Of a DNA stretch of 64,000 nucleotides, positions 16,051 through 25,153 are shown in pieces. The DNA is from Fodinicola acaciae. GTDB lineage: Bacteria > Actinomycetota > Actinomycetes > Mycobacteriales > HKI-0501. The notes under the pieces are model-generated. The model searched no databases. It had not been told where the DNA came from and saw nothing but the letters and a program-made list of their open reading frames with translations. The DNA lies in assembly GCF_010993745.1 (NCBI RefSeq), contig NZ_WOTN01000002.1, positions 682,001-746,000 on the forward strand, written 5' to 3'. Made by a program: the position numbers and the translations under genes. Within the stretch, counting starts at the first letter, position 1, and every line of letters begins with the position of its first letter.

Positions 16051-17132
16051 CGGGTTGTCGCCTCTCTGAGCAGCGCCGCGGACCGCTCGGGCGGGATGTC
16101 GTTGATGAACACGCCCATCCCCGACTCCGAACCGGCCAGGTATTTCAGTTTCCCGGCCTCGCGCCGGATGGAGAACAGTTGCAGGTGCAGATACGCCAGA
16201 TCGCGGTCGACCCGCGCCGGTGCCTGGTGCCAGGCCGCGATGTACGGCATTTTCGCGTCGAAAAGCGCGTCGAAGCGCTGCAGCACGTCCAGGTAGATGG
16301 CCGCGAAATCGTCGCGCTCGGCGCCGGAAAGCTCCGGAATGCCGGCGACCTGGCGGTGCGGATAGAGATGCACCTCGAACGGCCAGCGGGCGAAGGCCGG
16401 CACGAAGGCGGTCCAGTTGTCGTTGCTGGCCACCACCCGCTCGCCGGCGCGCTCGTCGGCCAACACGCGCGCGAAGAGATTTTCGCCGGTACGCTCGCGA
16501 TGCCGCCGCGCCGAGTCGAGCATCCGGCGCGTACGCGGGGTGACAAACGGATAGGCATAGATCTGGCCGTGCGGATGCGCGAGCGTCACGCCGATCTCCT
16601 CGCCGCGGTTCTCGAAGCAGAAAACCTGTTCGACGAACGGCAGAGCGCTCAGCGCCGCGGTCCGGTCGGCCCACACGTCCACCACCGTACGAGCGCGTGC
16701 CGGTGTCAGCTCGGCAAAAGAGGAGTTGTGGTCGGAGGTGAAGCAGACGACCTCGCAGCGGCCGGCGCCGGGCCGGCGCGTCACCAACGTGCCGTCGTCG
16801 CCGGGCACCGGCTCGTCGGCGGCGCTGCTGGTAAACGACGGAAAGCGGTTCTCGAAGACGACCACGTCGTACGACGAGGACGGGATTTCGGTCAGTCTGT
16901 CCGGTGTGGACGGACACAGTGGACACTGCGAGGTCGGCGGCAGGAACGTACGACTCTGCCGGTGCGACGCGATCGCGACCCATTCGTCCAGCAGCGGGTC
17001 ATAGCGGATCTGCGAGTTTGTGTGTGCCGGCGGCAGATCCCGCTTGTCGGACAGCTCGCGTACGGCGTCGTCGGTCTCGTCGAAATAGATGATCTCCCGG
17101 CCGTCGGCCAGCAGGGCTGCGGTTTTCTTCAC
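16047..17132 (-). CDS. galT: galactose-1-phosphate uridylyltransferase
   Basis: A 361-residue HIT-superfamily enzyme that exchanges UMP between UDP-glucose and galactose-1-phosphate. The zinc ligands C70-P-L-C73, the substrate loop ENRFPSF, and the active-site HPHGQIYAYPF (catalytic H186-P-H188) are all present. GTG at 17132 is the start; GGAGGACC lies about 7 nt upstream inside the end of the DeoR gene, which it overlaps by 4 nt. A longer open frame upstream is a shadow of the DeoR gene. Confidence 0.95.
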   Translation of the reverse strand: MKKTAALLADGREIIYFDETDDAVRELSDKRDLPPAHTNSQIRYDPLLDEWVAIASHRQSRTFLPPTSQCPLCPSTPDRLTEIPSSSYDVVVFENRFPSFTSSAADEPVPGDDGTLVTRRPGAGRCEVVCFTSDHNSSFAELTPARARTVVDVWADRTAALSALPFVEQVFCFENRGEEIGVTLAHPHGQIYAYPFVTPRTRRMLDSARRHRERTGENLFARVLADERAGERVVASNDNWTAFVPAFARWPFEVHLYPHRQVAGIPELSGAERDDFAAIYLDVLQRFDALFDAKMPYIAAWHQAPARVDRDLAYLHLQLFSIRREAGKLKYLAGSESGMGVFINDIPPERSAALLREATTR

Positions 17133-17929
17133 GGTTGCAGGTCCTCCGCCGCTCCCGATGCCGGCACGATGATCAGCTCTCCCACCTCCGCGGACAGCGT
17201 CTCCTGCGCCTCCGCGGGAAGTCCGTCGTCGGAAATCAGCACGTCGGCGTGCGACAGCGGCGCCATCGAGCTGATCCCCACCAGTTCCCACTTGCTGTGG
17301 TCGGCGAGCACCACCAGCCGCCGGCCGGCCGCGATCAGCGCGCGGTGCGTGTCGGCCTCGGTGATGTTCGGCGTGGTGAAGCCGGCCACGCTGTCCATTC
17401 CATGCACGCCAAGGAAAACCAGGTCCAGGTGCACCGACTGCAGCGCCGCGTTGGCAAACGGGCCGACCAGCGCGTCCGACGGCGTACGCATGCCGCCGGT
17501 GAGCACGACCGTCTGGTCGGCGCGTCCCATCGTGTGCAACGCGTCGGCGACCGGGATCGAGTTGGTCACGATGGTCAGGCCGGGGACCGCGCACAGGTGG
17601 CGGGCCAGCGACCAGGTGGTGGTGCCGGCGCTGATGCCGACCGCGCTGCCCGGCGTGACGAACCGCGCGGCCCGCGCCGCGATGGCCTCTTTTTCCTGTC
17701 GCTGCCGCGAAGACTTCACCGCGAAGCCGGGCTCGTCGGTGCTCCGCTCGGTGATCGCGGTCGCGCCGCCGTGCACCTTCTCCAGCAGGCCGCGGTCGGC
17801 CAGAGCGGACAGGTCGCGGCGTACGGTCATGTCCGAGACCTGCAGCATCTCGACCAGCGCGCTGACGGTGGCCCCGCCGTTGCGGCGGACCTCCTCGAGG
17901 ATCAGCTGTTGGCGCTGGCGGGCTAGCAC
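17129..17929 (-). CDS. DeoR/GlpR-family transcriptional regulator of gal operon
   Basis: A 266-residue DeoR-family regulator. The start at GTG 17929 gives VLARQRQQLILEEVRRNGG, which lines up with the usual N-terminus of the family; an ATG at 17968 would add 13 residues but falls inside an inverted repeat. The helix-turn-helix is VSALVEMLQVSDMTVRRDLSAL, the linker is GGATA, and the sugar-phosphate-binding domain shows GSAVGISAGTTTWSLA and VVLADHSKWE. It heads galT-galE-galK with a 4-nt overlap and probably controls both that operon and the divergent galactoside import operon in response to a sugar phosphate. Confidence 0.88.
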   Translation of the reverse strand: MLARQRQQLILEEVRRNGGATVSALVEMLQVSDMTVRRDLSALADRGLLEKVHGGATAITERSTDEPGFAVKSSRQRQEKEAIAARAARFVTPGSAVGISAGTTTWSLARHLCAVPGLTIVTNSIPVADALHTMGRADQTVVLTGGMRTPSDALVGPFANAALQSVHLDLVFLGVHGMDSVAGFTTPNITEADTHRALIAAGRRLVVLADHSKWELVGISSMAPLSHADVLISDDGLPAEAQETLSAEVGELIIVPASGAAEDLQP

Positions 17930-18241
17930 CCGTCCAGGCTTGCATACCGCCTGAACGCGAGTCAACATTAATCAACAACTTACAACGTTGAAGGGCAACA
18001 ACACCCGACTGATTCGTACCATTTAAGCGGGGTACGCTATGTTGACTCCGTCACTTTCCTGACGGGTTACGGACGAATCGACAGCTTTTTCTCGCGTTTT
18101 GTCGCGAGTCTTGACAGCCCATAGGCCACGGGGTGCAAGATTGGCGAATTCTGGTTGGCTTCGTGCGAACGTGTTCGAAGATTGTGCGACGCTGATCGGG
18201 TGAGCGCGGCACCAGGAAGGTCCGATTCTCGGGAGGAACCC
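17930..18241. promoter_or_regulatory. divergent control region between DeoR-gal and galactoside-uptake operons
   Basis: A 312-nt non-coding stretch between two divergent operons, less GC-rich than its surroundings. It holds GAGTCAACAT (17959-17968) and its exact inverse ATGTTGACTC (18039-18048), 70 nt apart, plus CAACGTTG (17985-17992). The 10-bp arms could be two half-operators bridged by the DeoR protein, and each contains TTGAC that could serve as a -35 box. GGGAGG before 18242 is the ribosome site of the binding-protein gene. Confidence 0.5.
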
Positions 18242-19537
18242 ATGTCCCTGCAGGAGCCACGAATCGGTGGGGTGAGTCGCCGGAAGCTGCTGGCCGGCAG
18301 CCTCGGCGTCGGTGGTGCGCTCGCGCTCGGTGGCGGTCTGGCCGGCTGCGGTGGCGGCTCCGGCTCCGGAAGCAAGACGATCACGCTGGGGTCGAGTGCT
18401 TCCGACGCCGTACCGAAAAAGGCCACCGCGGCGATCATGGCCGACTTCGGCAAGAAGAACGGCTACACGGTCAAGATCAACACCGTCGACCACAACACTT
18501 TCCAAGAACAGATCAACAACTACCTGCAGGGCCGGCCGGACGACGTGATGACCTGGTTCGCCGGCTACCGGATGCGGTTCTTCGCCAAGAAGGGCCTGCT
18601 CGGCGACATATCCGACGTGTGGAGCCAGGTCGGCGGCCAGTTCAGCGACGCGATGAAGAAGGCCTCCACCGGCGAGGACGGCAAGCAGTATTTCATTCCG
18701 CTGGACAACTACGCGTGGGCGATCTTCTATCGCAAGAGCGTTTTCCAGCAGCACGGCTATCAGATCCCCAAGACCTGGGACCAGTACGTCGCGTTGTCCA
18801 AGCAGATGCAGAAGGACAACCTGCCGGTCGCGTTCGCCGACCAGGACGGCTGGCCGGCGTTCGGCACGTTCGACTACCTGAACATGCGGATCAACGGCTA
18901 CCAGTTCCACATCGACCTGATGGGTGGAAAACAGGCCTGGGACGGCCCGAAGGTCGCGAAGGTTTTCGACACCTGGAAGCAGATTCTGCCGTACTACCAG
19001 ACCGGTGCGCTCGGCCGCACCTGGCAGGAGGCGGCGCAGGCCTTGCTGCAGAAGAAGGCCGGCATGTATCTGCTCGGCGGGTTCGTCGCGCAGCAGTTCA
19101 CCAACAAGGCCGACCTGGACGACCTGGACTTCTTCCCGTTCCCGGAGATCGACTCGACGGTCGGCACCGACGCGGTCGAGGCGCCGATCGACGGTTACAT
19201 GATGGCGAAGCGGCCGAAGAACGAGGACGGCGCCAAGAAGCTGCTGACCTATCTTTCCAGCGCCGCGGCCGAGGAAAACTACCTGAAGATCGACTCCAGC
19301 AACATCGCGGTCAACAAGGGAGCCTCGACCGCGTCGTACAACCCGCTGCAGAAAAAGCAGCAGGAGCTGATCGCCGCCGCGAAGTCGATCTCGCAGTTCC
19401 TCGACCGGGACGCCGACCCGACCTTCGCCTCGACGGTGGCGATCCCGAGCTTCCAGGAGTTCCTCAAGAACCCCAACAACATCGCCTCGACCCTGAAGAA
19501 GATGGAGCAGCAGAAGAAGTCCATCTACAGCGAGTAA
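18242..19537 (+). CDS. sugar ABC transporter binding lipoprotein (alpha-galactoside uptake)
   Basis: A 431-residue solute-binding protein of the CUT1 sugar family. The N-terminus has a twin-arginine-like motif SRRKLL (12-17) and a lipobox LAGC with the lipidated Cys at 36, followed by a Gly/Ser linker. The body carries the typical extracellular binding-protein features FGKKNGYTVKI, LDNYAWAIFYRKSVF and PKTWDQYVAL. ATG at 18242 has GGGAGG 7 nt upstream. It is followed by two permeases and an alpha-galactosidase, so raffinose- or melibiose-type sugars are the likely ligand. The ATPase is not encoded here, as is common for CUT1 systems that share MsiK-type ATPases. Confidence 0.9.
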   Translation: MSLQEPRIGGVSRRKLLAGSLGVGGALALGGGLAGCGGGSGSGSKTITLGSSASDAVPKKATAAIMADFGKKNGYTVKINTVDHNTFQEQINNYLQGRPDDVMTWFAGYRMRFFAKKGLLGDISDVWSQVGGQFSDAMKKASTGEDGKQYFIPLDNYAWAIFYRKSVFQQHGYQIPKTWDQYVALSKQMQKDNLPVAFADQDGWPAFGTFDYLNMRINGYQFHIDLMGGKQAWDGPKVAKVFDTWKQILPYYQTGALGRTWQEAAQALLQKKAGMYLLGGFVAQQFTNKADLDDLDFFPFPEIDSTVGTDAVEAPIDGYMMAKRPKNEDGAKKLLTYLSSAAAEENYLKIDSSNIAVNKGASTASYNPLQKKQQELIAAAKSISQFLDRDADPTFASTVAIPSFQEFLKNPNNIASTLKKMEQQKKSIYSE

Positions 19538-19549
19538 AGGACGCGTACG

Positions 19550-20494
19550 GTGGTATCGACAACCGCCGAGGCGGACGGTCGCAAGGCCGTCCGCTCGACG
19601 GCGCGCTCGAAGGTGCGGCGCTGGAGCCGGCGCGACACGATCGTCGTCGGTTTCATGCTCGGCATTCCGACGATTCTCAACCTCGCGTTCGTCTGGCTTC
19701 CGGCGCTCACCTCGGTCGGGCTTTCGCTGACGTCGTGGGACGGCATCGGCCTCGACCAGATCAAGTGGGTCGGCCTGAAGAACTACACCGAGATCTTCAC
19801 GATCTATCCGCCGTTCTGGCCGGCGCTGGAGCACAACGTGCTCTGGCTGGTGTTCTTCGTGCTGATCCCGACGCCCATCGGCCTGCTGCTGGCGGTCATG
19901 CTCGACCGGCAGATCCGCGGCAGCCGGTTCTACCAGGGCGCGATCTATCTTCCGGTCGTGCTGTCGCTGGCCATCGTCGGCTTCATCTGGCAGCTGATCT
20001 ACTCCAACGACCAGGGGATTCTCAACGAGTTCCTGAAAGGCGTCGGCCTCAACCCGGTCAACTGGCTCGGCGACTCGCACGTCAACCTGTGGGCCGTGCT
20101 GGTCGCGGCCAGCTGGCGGCACGTCGGCTACATGATGATTCTCTATCTGGCCGGCCTCAAAGGCGTCGATCCGTCGCTGAAGGAGGCCGCCGCGATCGAC
20201 GGTGCCAACGAGTGGCAGACGTTCGTACGCGTCGTCTTTCCGTCGCTGCGGCCGGTGAACATCGTCGTCGTGGTGATCACCGTGATCGAGTCGTTGCGCG
20301 CCTTCGACCTCGTCTACATCATCAACGGCGGATTCAACGGCCTGGAGCTGCTGTCCGCACTGGTGACGCAGAACATCATCGGTGAGGCCAGCCGGATCGG
20401 CTATGGCTCGGCGATCGCGGTGATCATGATGCTGATCTCCACGGTGTTCATCGTCATCTACGTCACCAGGATCATGAAAGAGGAGACACAGTGA
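19550..20494 (+). CDS. sugar ABC transporter permease 1
   Basis: A 314-residue CUT1-type permease with six membrane helices, the first at about 36-56 after a basic N-terminus. The cytoplasmic EAA loop reads EAAAIDGANEWQTFVRVVFPSL, the contact site for the ATPase. Start is GTG at 19550, 12 nt after the stop of the binding protein, with AAAGG upstream. It overlaps the second permease by 4 nt (GTGA). Together they form the channel of the galactoside importer. Confidence 0.92.
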   Translation: MVSTTAEADGRKAVRSTARSKVRRWSRRDTIVVGFMLGIPTILNLAFVWLPALTSVGLSLTSWDGIGLDQIKWVGLKNYTEIFTIYPPFWPALEHNVLWLVFFVLIPTPIGLLLAVMLDRQIRGSRFYQGAIYLPVVLSLAIVGFIWQLIYSNDQGILNEFLKGVGLNPVNWLGDSHVNLWAVLVAASWRHVGYMMILYLAGLKGVDPSLKEAAAIDGANEWQTFVRVVFPSLRPVNIVVVVITVIESLRAFDLVYIINGGFNGLELLSALVTQNIIGEASRIGYGSAIAVIMMLISTVFIVIYVTRIMKEETQ

Positions 20495-21423
20495 GCGCGC
20501 CGACCGTCGCCGCGCCACGCAGGGCCGGCCACCGGGCGGGAAAGACCGCAGGACAGCCGAAGAAAAAGCCGATCAGGCCGGCCAGGATCGCGCTGCACGC
20601 GTTTCTGATCCTGGTCACCGTGTCGTTTCTTTTCCCGCTGCTGCTGGCCTTCTACACGTCTTTCCGTACGCACGGCGACACCGACCTGCACGGCTATTTC
20701 TCGTTGCCGGAGGCGTTGACGCTCGACAACTACGTCAACGCCTTCGTCAACGGCAACATGCCGTTGTATTTCGGCAACACCATCCTGATCACGATCCCGG
20801 CGATCGTGCTGATCCTCGGCCTGTCCTCGATGGTGGCCTTCGGGCTGGCGCGGTTCCGGTTGCCCGGCCGCAAGGTGTTGCTGGTGGTTTTCGTGGCCGG
20901 CAACCTGTTGCCGCCGCAGATCATGCTGACGCCGCTCTACCGGATCTACAACCTGATCCCGCTGCCGGAGTGGATGAGCGACTCCCAGGTGCTCTACGAC
21001 TCCTACTGGGGTGTCATCGCGATCCACGTGGCCTTCCAGATCGGTTTCTGTACGTTCGTACTGACCAACTACATGGAAGTGCTGCCGAAGGAGCTCACCG
21101 AGTCGGCGCTGGTCGACGGCGCCGGCGCGTGGCGGCAGTTCACCTCGATCATCATGCCGTTGTGCCGGCCGCCGCTCGCGGCGCTGGCGACGCTGGAGTT
21201 CACCTGGATCTACAACGACTTCCTGTGGGCCCTGGTGCTGATGAGCAGCGGTGACAAGAGACCCATCACCTCGGCGCTGAACAACCTCAAAGGCGAGTTC
21301 TTCGTCGACAACAACCTGCTCGCGGCCGGGTCGCTGATCATCGCGCTGCCGACCATGATCGTGTATTTCGCACTGCAGAAGCAGTTCATCAGCGGACTCA
21401 CCCTGGGAGCCAACAAAGGATGA
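20491..21423 (+). CDS. sugar ABC transporter permease 2
   Basis: A 310-residue CUT1-type permease (MalG-like). After a basic, Pro-rich N-terminus come six membrane helices, with the EAA-loop equivalent ESALVDGAGAWRQFTSIIMP and the typical QKQFISGLTLGANKG at the C-terminus. GTG at 20491 overlaps permease 1, and its own stop overlaps the alpha-galactosidase start (ATGA), so all four genes are one translationally coupled operon. Confidence 0.92.
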   Translation: MSAPTVAAPRRAGHRAGKTAGQPKKKPIRPARIALHAFLILVTVSFLFPLLLAFYTSFRTHGDTDLHGYFSLPEALTLDNYVNAFVNGNMPLYFGNTILITIPAIVLILGLSSMVAFGLARFRLPGRKVLLVVFVAGNLLPPQIMLTPLYRIYNLIPLPEWMSDSQVLYDSYWGVIAIHVAFQIGFCTFVLTNYMEVLPKELTESALVDGAGAWRQFTSIIMPLCRPPLAALATLEFTWIYNDFLWALVLMSSGDKRPITSALNNLKGEFFVDNNLLAAGSLIIALPTMIVYFALQKQFISGLTLGANKG

Positions 21424-23552
21424 CCGAGGCTGGCCTTTTCCACCTTCGCGGCGGCGGGACCAGCGTGCTGGTCGAGGCCGGGATCGGCGCCACCACACGG
21501 GTTTTGTGGTGGGGTGCCGATCTCGGCGAGGCGGAGCCGGCCGAGCTGCGCCTCGCCACCGGTTCCGCGACCGCGCACGGTGGCGTCGCCTCGCCTTGTC
21601 CGGCGCTGCTTCTGCCGAGCTACGCGGAAGGCGACACGGCTCGGCCAGCGGTCGCCGGCCATCGGCTCGGTGCCGATTTTTCGCCGCTGTTCACGGCAAA
21701 CAGTGTGGACTTCCAGGACGGTCGGTTGGTCGTCGACGCGGCGGACTCGTCCGCCGGTCTGCGGCTGCGCAGCGAGGTGGAGATGACGCCGTCCGGCGTC
21801 GTACGACTGCGGCATTCTCTGCGCAACACCGGCGATTCCGCCTATGTGGTGGACGGTGTGGCCGCGTCGCTGCCGATCCCGGGCGTGGCCGTCGAGGTGC
21901 TGGACTTCACCGGCCGGTGGGTGCGCGAGCGCTCGCCGCAGCGGCGTGCTCTCGGGGTCGGCGCGATCGTACGCGACAGCCGCCGGGGCCGCACCGGACA
22001 CGACGCGACCACGTTGATGTGTGCCGGCACACCAGGTTTCGGCTTCCGGCATGGACAGGTGTGGGCCGCGCACACCGCGTGGAGCGGCAACCACAGCAGC
22101 TATGCCGAGCGTACGACCTCCGGTCTCGGCCGACTCGGCGGCGGAGAGCTGTTGCTGTCCGGCGAAGTCGTCCTCGCTCCGGGCGAGGAATACGCGTCGC
22201 CGTGGCTTTACGCTGCCTATTCGGACGCCGGTCTGGACGGCATCGCGTCGGCGTTTCACAAATGGATGCGCGCACGTCCGCAACATCCGGCCTCACCGCG
22301 GCCGGTCGTGCTCAACACCTGGGAAGCCGTCTATTTCGACCACGATCTGGCCACGCTGAAGCGGCTGGCCGACACCGCTGCCGAGATCGGCGTGGAGCGG
22401 TTCGTGCTGGACGACGGCTGGTTTGGCAAGCGGCGCGACGATCACGCCGGTCTCGGCGACTGGTATGTCTCCGAGGACGTGTGGCCCGACGGCCTGACCC
22501 CGCTGATCGACCACGTACGCGGACTGGGCATGGAGTTCGGCCTGTGGGTCGAGCCGGAGATGATCAACCCGGACTCCGACCTGGCGCGCGCGCATCCCGA
22601 CTGGATCATGCGCGCGGCCGACCGGATGCCGGCCGAGATGCGCAACCAACAGGTGCTGGACATCGGAAACCCGGCCGCGTACGCGCACATTTTCCAGCGG
22701 CTGGACGCGTTGCTGGCCGAAAACGACATCAGTTTCCTGAAATGGGACCACAACCGTGACCTCGTCGACGCCGGACAGTCCGGCGGCGATCCGCACAACC
22801 GCGCCGGCGTACACCGGCAGACACTCGCGATCTATCGGCTGCTGGACGAGCTGCGCGCGAGACATCCGGGCGTGGAGATCGAAAGCTGCTCCTCCGGTGG
22901 GGCGCGGATCGACCTGGAGATTTTGCGGCGTACGGACCGAGTGTGGGCCAGTGACTGCAACGATGCCCTGGAACGCCAGGCAATCCAGCGATGGACCGGT
23001 CTGCTGTTGCCGCCCGAGCTGATCGGCGCGCACGTCGGACCGACCACTTCACACACGACCGGCCGCGTCCACTCGCTGTCTTTCCGCGCGACGACAGCGA
23101 CTTTCGGTCATCCGGGAATGGAGTGGGACATCGCCTCGGCGTCCGCCGAGGACCAGGAAGCCCTGCGGTCGTGGGTTTCCTTCGTCAAGCAGCGGCGGGA
23201 TCTGTTGCACAGCGGCGATGTCGTGCACGCCGACTACCCGGATCCGGCCGGCTGGGTCCACGGTGTCGTCGCCACCGACCGGTCGTCGGCGTTGTTCGCG
23301 TACGTCCAGATGGCGTCGACGCCGTACGAGAAGCCGCTGCCGGCGACCCTGCCCGGCCTCGACCCCGATCGTAGGTATCGCGTGACAGCCGTTTATCCGG
23401 CCGGAAAACCGGGTGCCGTACAGCGTTTCCAGCCGGCCTGGCTGGACGCCGGCGAACTCACCCTGCCTGGCCGCGTGCTCGCCTCGATCGGTGTCGCGTT
23501 GCCGACTTTGCAGCCGGAGCAGGCTCTCCTGCTGGAGGTCACGGCCGTTTAG
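21420..23552 (+). CDS. alpha-galactosidase, GH36
   Basis: A 710-residue glycoside hydrolase family 36 enzyme that removes alpha-1,6-linked galactose from melibiose- or raffinose-type sugars. Domain order is an N-terminal beta-sandwich (about 1-280), a TIM barrel (about 290-620) and a C-terminal beta domain. The nucleophile is D443 in FLKWDHNRD and the acid/base is D512 in ASDCND; ERFVLDDGWFGKR and GLWVEPEMI are further GH36 signatures. No signal peptide is present, so it acts in the cytoplasm on imported sugar, feeding galactose to the divergent gal operon. The last 14 nt overlap the convergent TetR gene. Confidence 0.95.
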   Translation: MTEAGLFHLRGGGTSVLVEAGIGATTRVLWWGADLGEAEPAELRLATGSATAHGGVASPCPALLLPSYAEGDTARPAVAGHRLGADFSPLFTANSVDFQDGRLVVDAADSSAGLRLRSEVEMTPSGVVRLRHSLRNTGDSAYVVDGVAASLPIPGVAVEVLDFTGRWVRERSPQRRALGVGAIVRDSRRGRTGHDATTLMCAGTPGFGFRHGQVWAAHTAWSGNHSSYAERTTSGLGRLGGGELLLSGEVVLAPGEEYASPWLYAAYSDAGLDGIASAFHKWMRARPQHPASPRPVVLNTWEAVYFDHDLATLKRLADTAAEIGVERFVLDDGWFGKRRDDHAGLGDWYVSEDVWPDGLTPLIDHVRGLGMEFGLWVEPEMINPDSDLARAHPDWIMRAADRMPAEMRNQQVLDIGNPAAYAHIFQRLDALLAENDISFLKWDHNRDLVDAGQSGGDPHNRAGVHRQTLAIYRLLDELRARHPGVEIESCSSGGARIDLEILRRTDRVWASDCNDALERQAIQRWTGLLLPPELIGAHVGPTTSHTTGRVHSLSFRATTATFGHPGMEWDIASASAEDQEALRSWVSFVKQRRDLLHSGDVVHADYPDPAGWVHGVVATDRSSALFAYVQMASTPYEKPLPATLPGLDPDRRYRVTAVYPAGKPGAVQRFQPAWLDAGELTLPGRVLASIGVALPTLQPEQALLLEVTAV

Positions 23553-24120
23553 CGGTCAACAGGGCGGCCAGGTCGTGCAGCGTACGGCCGAACCGCTCGG
23601 CTTGGCCGTTGCGGATCAGGTGGATGACGACCTCGTCGCTGAGTGACCGCAGCAGGATGTGCGCCTGCAGGTCGGCGTCCAGATCCGGGCGCGCCTCGGC
23701 GATCAGCTCGGTCACGTGTTGGTGCCAGCGCTGGTAAACCGGCTGCTCGTGATGTTTGCCGGCGACCGCGGCGCGCTCGTGTGCCGCGATCAGGCCGGAG
23801 TTGCGGCTGACCAGGTCGAGCGCGGCGTCCAGAAACGCGGTCAGCCGCTCGGCCGGCGTGGCGCCGGGACCCAGCGGCGGTGGTCCGCTGGTGAACGCCT
23901 GCTCCAGCGCGGCGGCGCGCTGCATGACCAGCGCGCGCATCAGGCCATAGCGATCGCCGAACCGGCGAAACACCGTCCCCTTGCCGACGCCGGCGGCCGC
24001 GGCGACCCGGTCGATCGACACCTCCTCGGCCGGATGCGCGCTCAGCAGCTCCTCGGTGGCACGCAGGATCGCCACGCGGTTGCGCGCCGCGTCCGCGCGC
24101 TCGTGTCGCTGCTCAGCCAC
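23539..24120 (-). CDS. TetR-family transcriptional regulator
   Basis: A 193-residue TetR regulator. Start at GTG 24120 (VAEQRHERADAARNRVAIL) is preferred; the frame is open to 24189 but the extra residues do not look like TetR. The DNA-binding domain has SIDRVAAAAGVGKGTVFRRFGDR; the C-terminal helical domain binds an unknown small molecule. It is divergent from two quinone oxidoreductase genes, and two matching palindromes in the 148-nt gap are its likely operators. -10-like TACGGT lies 6 nt before the start, suggesting a leaderless mRNA. Confidence 0.88.
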   Translation of the reverse strand: MAEQRHERADAARNRVAILRATEELLSAHPAEEVSIDRVAAAAGVGKGTVFRRFGDRYGLMRALVMQRAAALEQAFTSGPPPLGPGATPAERLTAFLDAALDLVSRNSGLIAAHERAAVAGKHHEQPVYQRWHQHVTELIAEARPDLDADLQAHILLRSLSDEVVIHLIRNGQAERFGRTLHDLAALLTAKRP

Positions 24121-24208
24121 GCCGCAACCGTACTTCACCCCCGGTTTTTGGACCCCCCGAGATCGAGCCTGCCATCGGTCACCGACCAAACCGGCGACCG
24201 CGACTAGA

Positions 24209-24223
24209 CGGACCGATGGTCCG
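24209..24223. promoter_or_regulatory. probable TetR operator 1
   Basis: CGGACCGATGGTCCG is a 15-bp palindrome with 6-bp arms in the TetR/quinone oxidoreductase divergent region. A closely similar palindrome lies 30 bp downstream, centre to centre, about three helical turns, as expected of a dimer-pair operator. Confidence 0.65.
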
Positions 24224-24238
24224 GATAGTACGGTGAAG

Positions 24239-24253
24239 CGGACTGTTAGTCCG
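24239..24253. promoter_or_regulatory. probable TetR operator 2
   Basis: CGGACTGTTAGTCCG shares the CGGAC/GTCCG arms of operator 1. It ends 15 nt before the ATG of the first oxidoreductase, overlapping the expected promoter start region, so binding would block transcription. Confidence 0.65.
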
Positions 24254-24268
24254 ATTGTGAGGAGTCAG

Positions 24269-25153
24269 ATGAAAGGCGTTGTGTTCCGCGAGCCCGGCGG
24301 CCCCGAGGTGCTGCGGGTCGAGGACGTGCCGAAGCCGGTGCCGGCCGACGGTCAGCTGCTCGTACGCACCGAGGCCATCGGCATGAGCTACTACGAGACG
24401 ATGCTGCGATCCGGCGGTTTTCCTTTTCCGGTGCCACTTCCGGTGGTGTTCGGCTTCGAGGCGGCCGGCATCGCCGACGGGCGCCGGGTCGTCGCGTTCG
24501 ACATGACCGGCGGTGCGTACGCGGAGTTCATGGTGACCTCGGCGGACAAGGTGACCGACGTGCCCGACGGCCTGTCCGCGGCCGACGCGGTCGCGGTGGC
24601 CGGCCAGGCGTCGACCGCGGCGGTCGTACTCGAACACGCCAAGCTGACCGGCGGCGAGACGATCCTGATCGAGTCGGCGGCCGGCCCGGTCGGCGGCTAT
24701 CTCGCGCAGTTGGCGCGGCGCGCCGGCGTGGCGCGGATCATCGGCACGGCCGGTGGTCCGGCGAAGATCGAGCACGCGCTGAAGGTCGGCTTCGACGAGG
24801 TCGTCGACCACAATGTCGAGGGCTGGCAGTCGCGGTTGTCCGGCATCGACGTGGTTTTCGAGTGTATCGGCGGCGAGTCGGCCAAGAAGACGTTGTCGGT
24901 GCTGAAAAGCGACACCGGCCGGATGGTCGGCTATGGCCTGATCAGCGGCTCTTTCCCTGACATCGACGAAAACGATCCGCGTTATTCGCGTGCGTCGATG
25001 GACAATCTGCCGGCGCGCGAGATGCTTGAGCTCGCGGCAAACGGTGACCTGACGCCGTTGATCGACAGCGTGATGCCGCTGGAGAAGGCCGCCGATGCGC
25101 ATCGCCGCTACGAGAATCGGCTCGCCACCGGCAAAATCGTGCTGGTGCCGTGA
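24269..25153 (+). CDS. zinc-independent quinone oxidoreductase (MDR family), copy 1
   Basis: A 294-residue medium-chain dehydrogenase of the NADPH:quinone reductase type. The N-terminal GroES-like domain contains REPGGPEVLRVEDVP and the nucleotide-binding domain AAGPVGGYLAQLARR (AxxGxxG variant) and GFDEVVDH. No zinc ligands are visible. Such enzymes reduce quinones or reactive enals with NADPH. ATG at 24269 has TGAGGAG 6 nt upstream. It overlaps the next, homologous gene by one base (TGATG) and both are probably repressed by the divergent TetR. Confidence 0.88.
   Translation: MKGVVFREPGGPEVLRVEDVPKPVPADGQLLVRTEAIGMSYYETMLRSGGFPFPVPLPVVFGFEAAGIADGRRVVAFDMTGGAYAEFMVTSADKVTDVPDGLSAADAVAVAGQASTAAVVLEHAKLTGGETILIESAAGPVGGYLAQLARRAGVARIIGTAGGPAKIEHALKVGFDEVVDHNVEGWQSRLSGIDVVFECIGGESAKKTLSVLKSDTGRMVGYGLISGSFPDIDENDPRYSRASMDNLPAREMLELAANGDLTPLIDSVMPLEKAADAHRRYENRLATGKIVLVP

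Noticed and set aside
18023-20518. Open frame of over 800 codons opposite the sugar-binding protein and permease genes
   Set aside because: Composition is Asp/Arg/Val/His-rich as expected of an antisense shadow; it would also cross the divergent control region.
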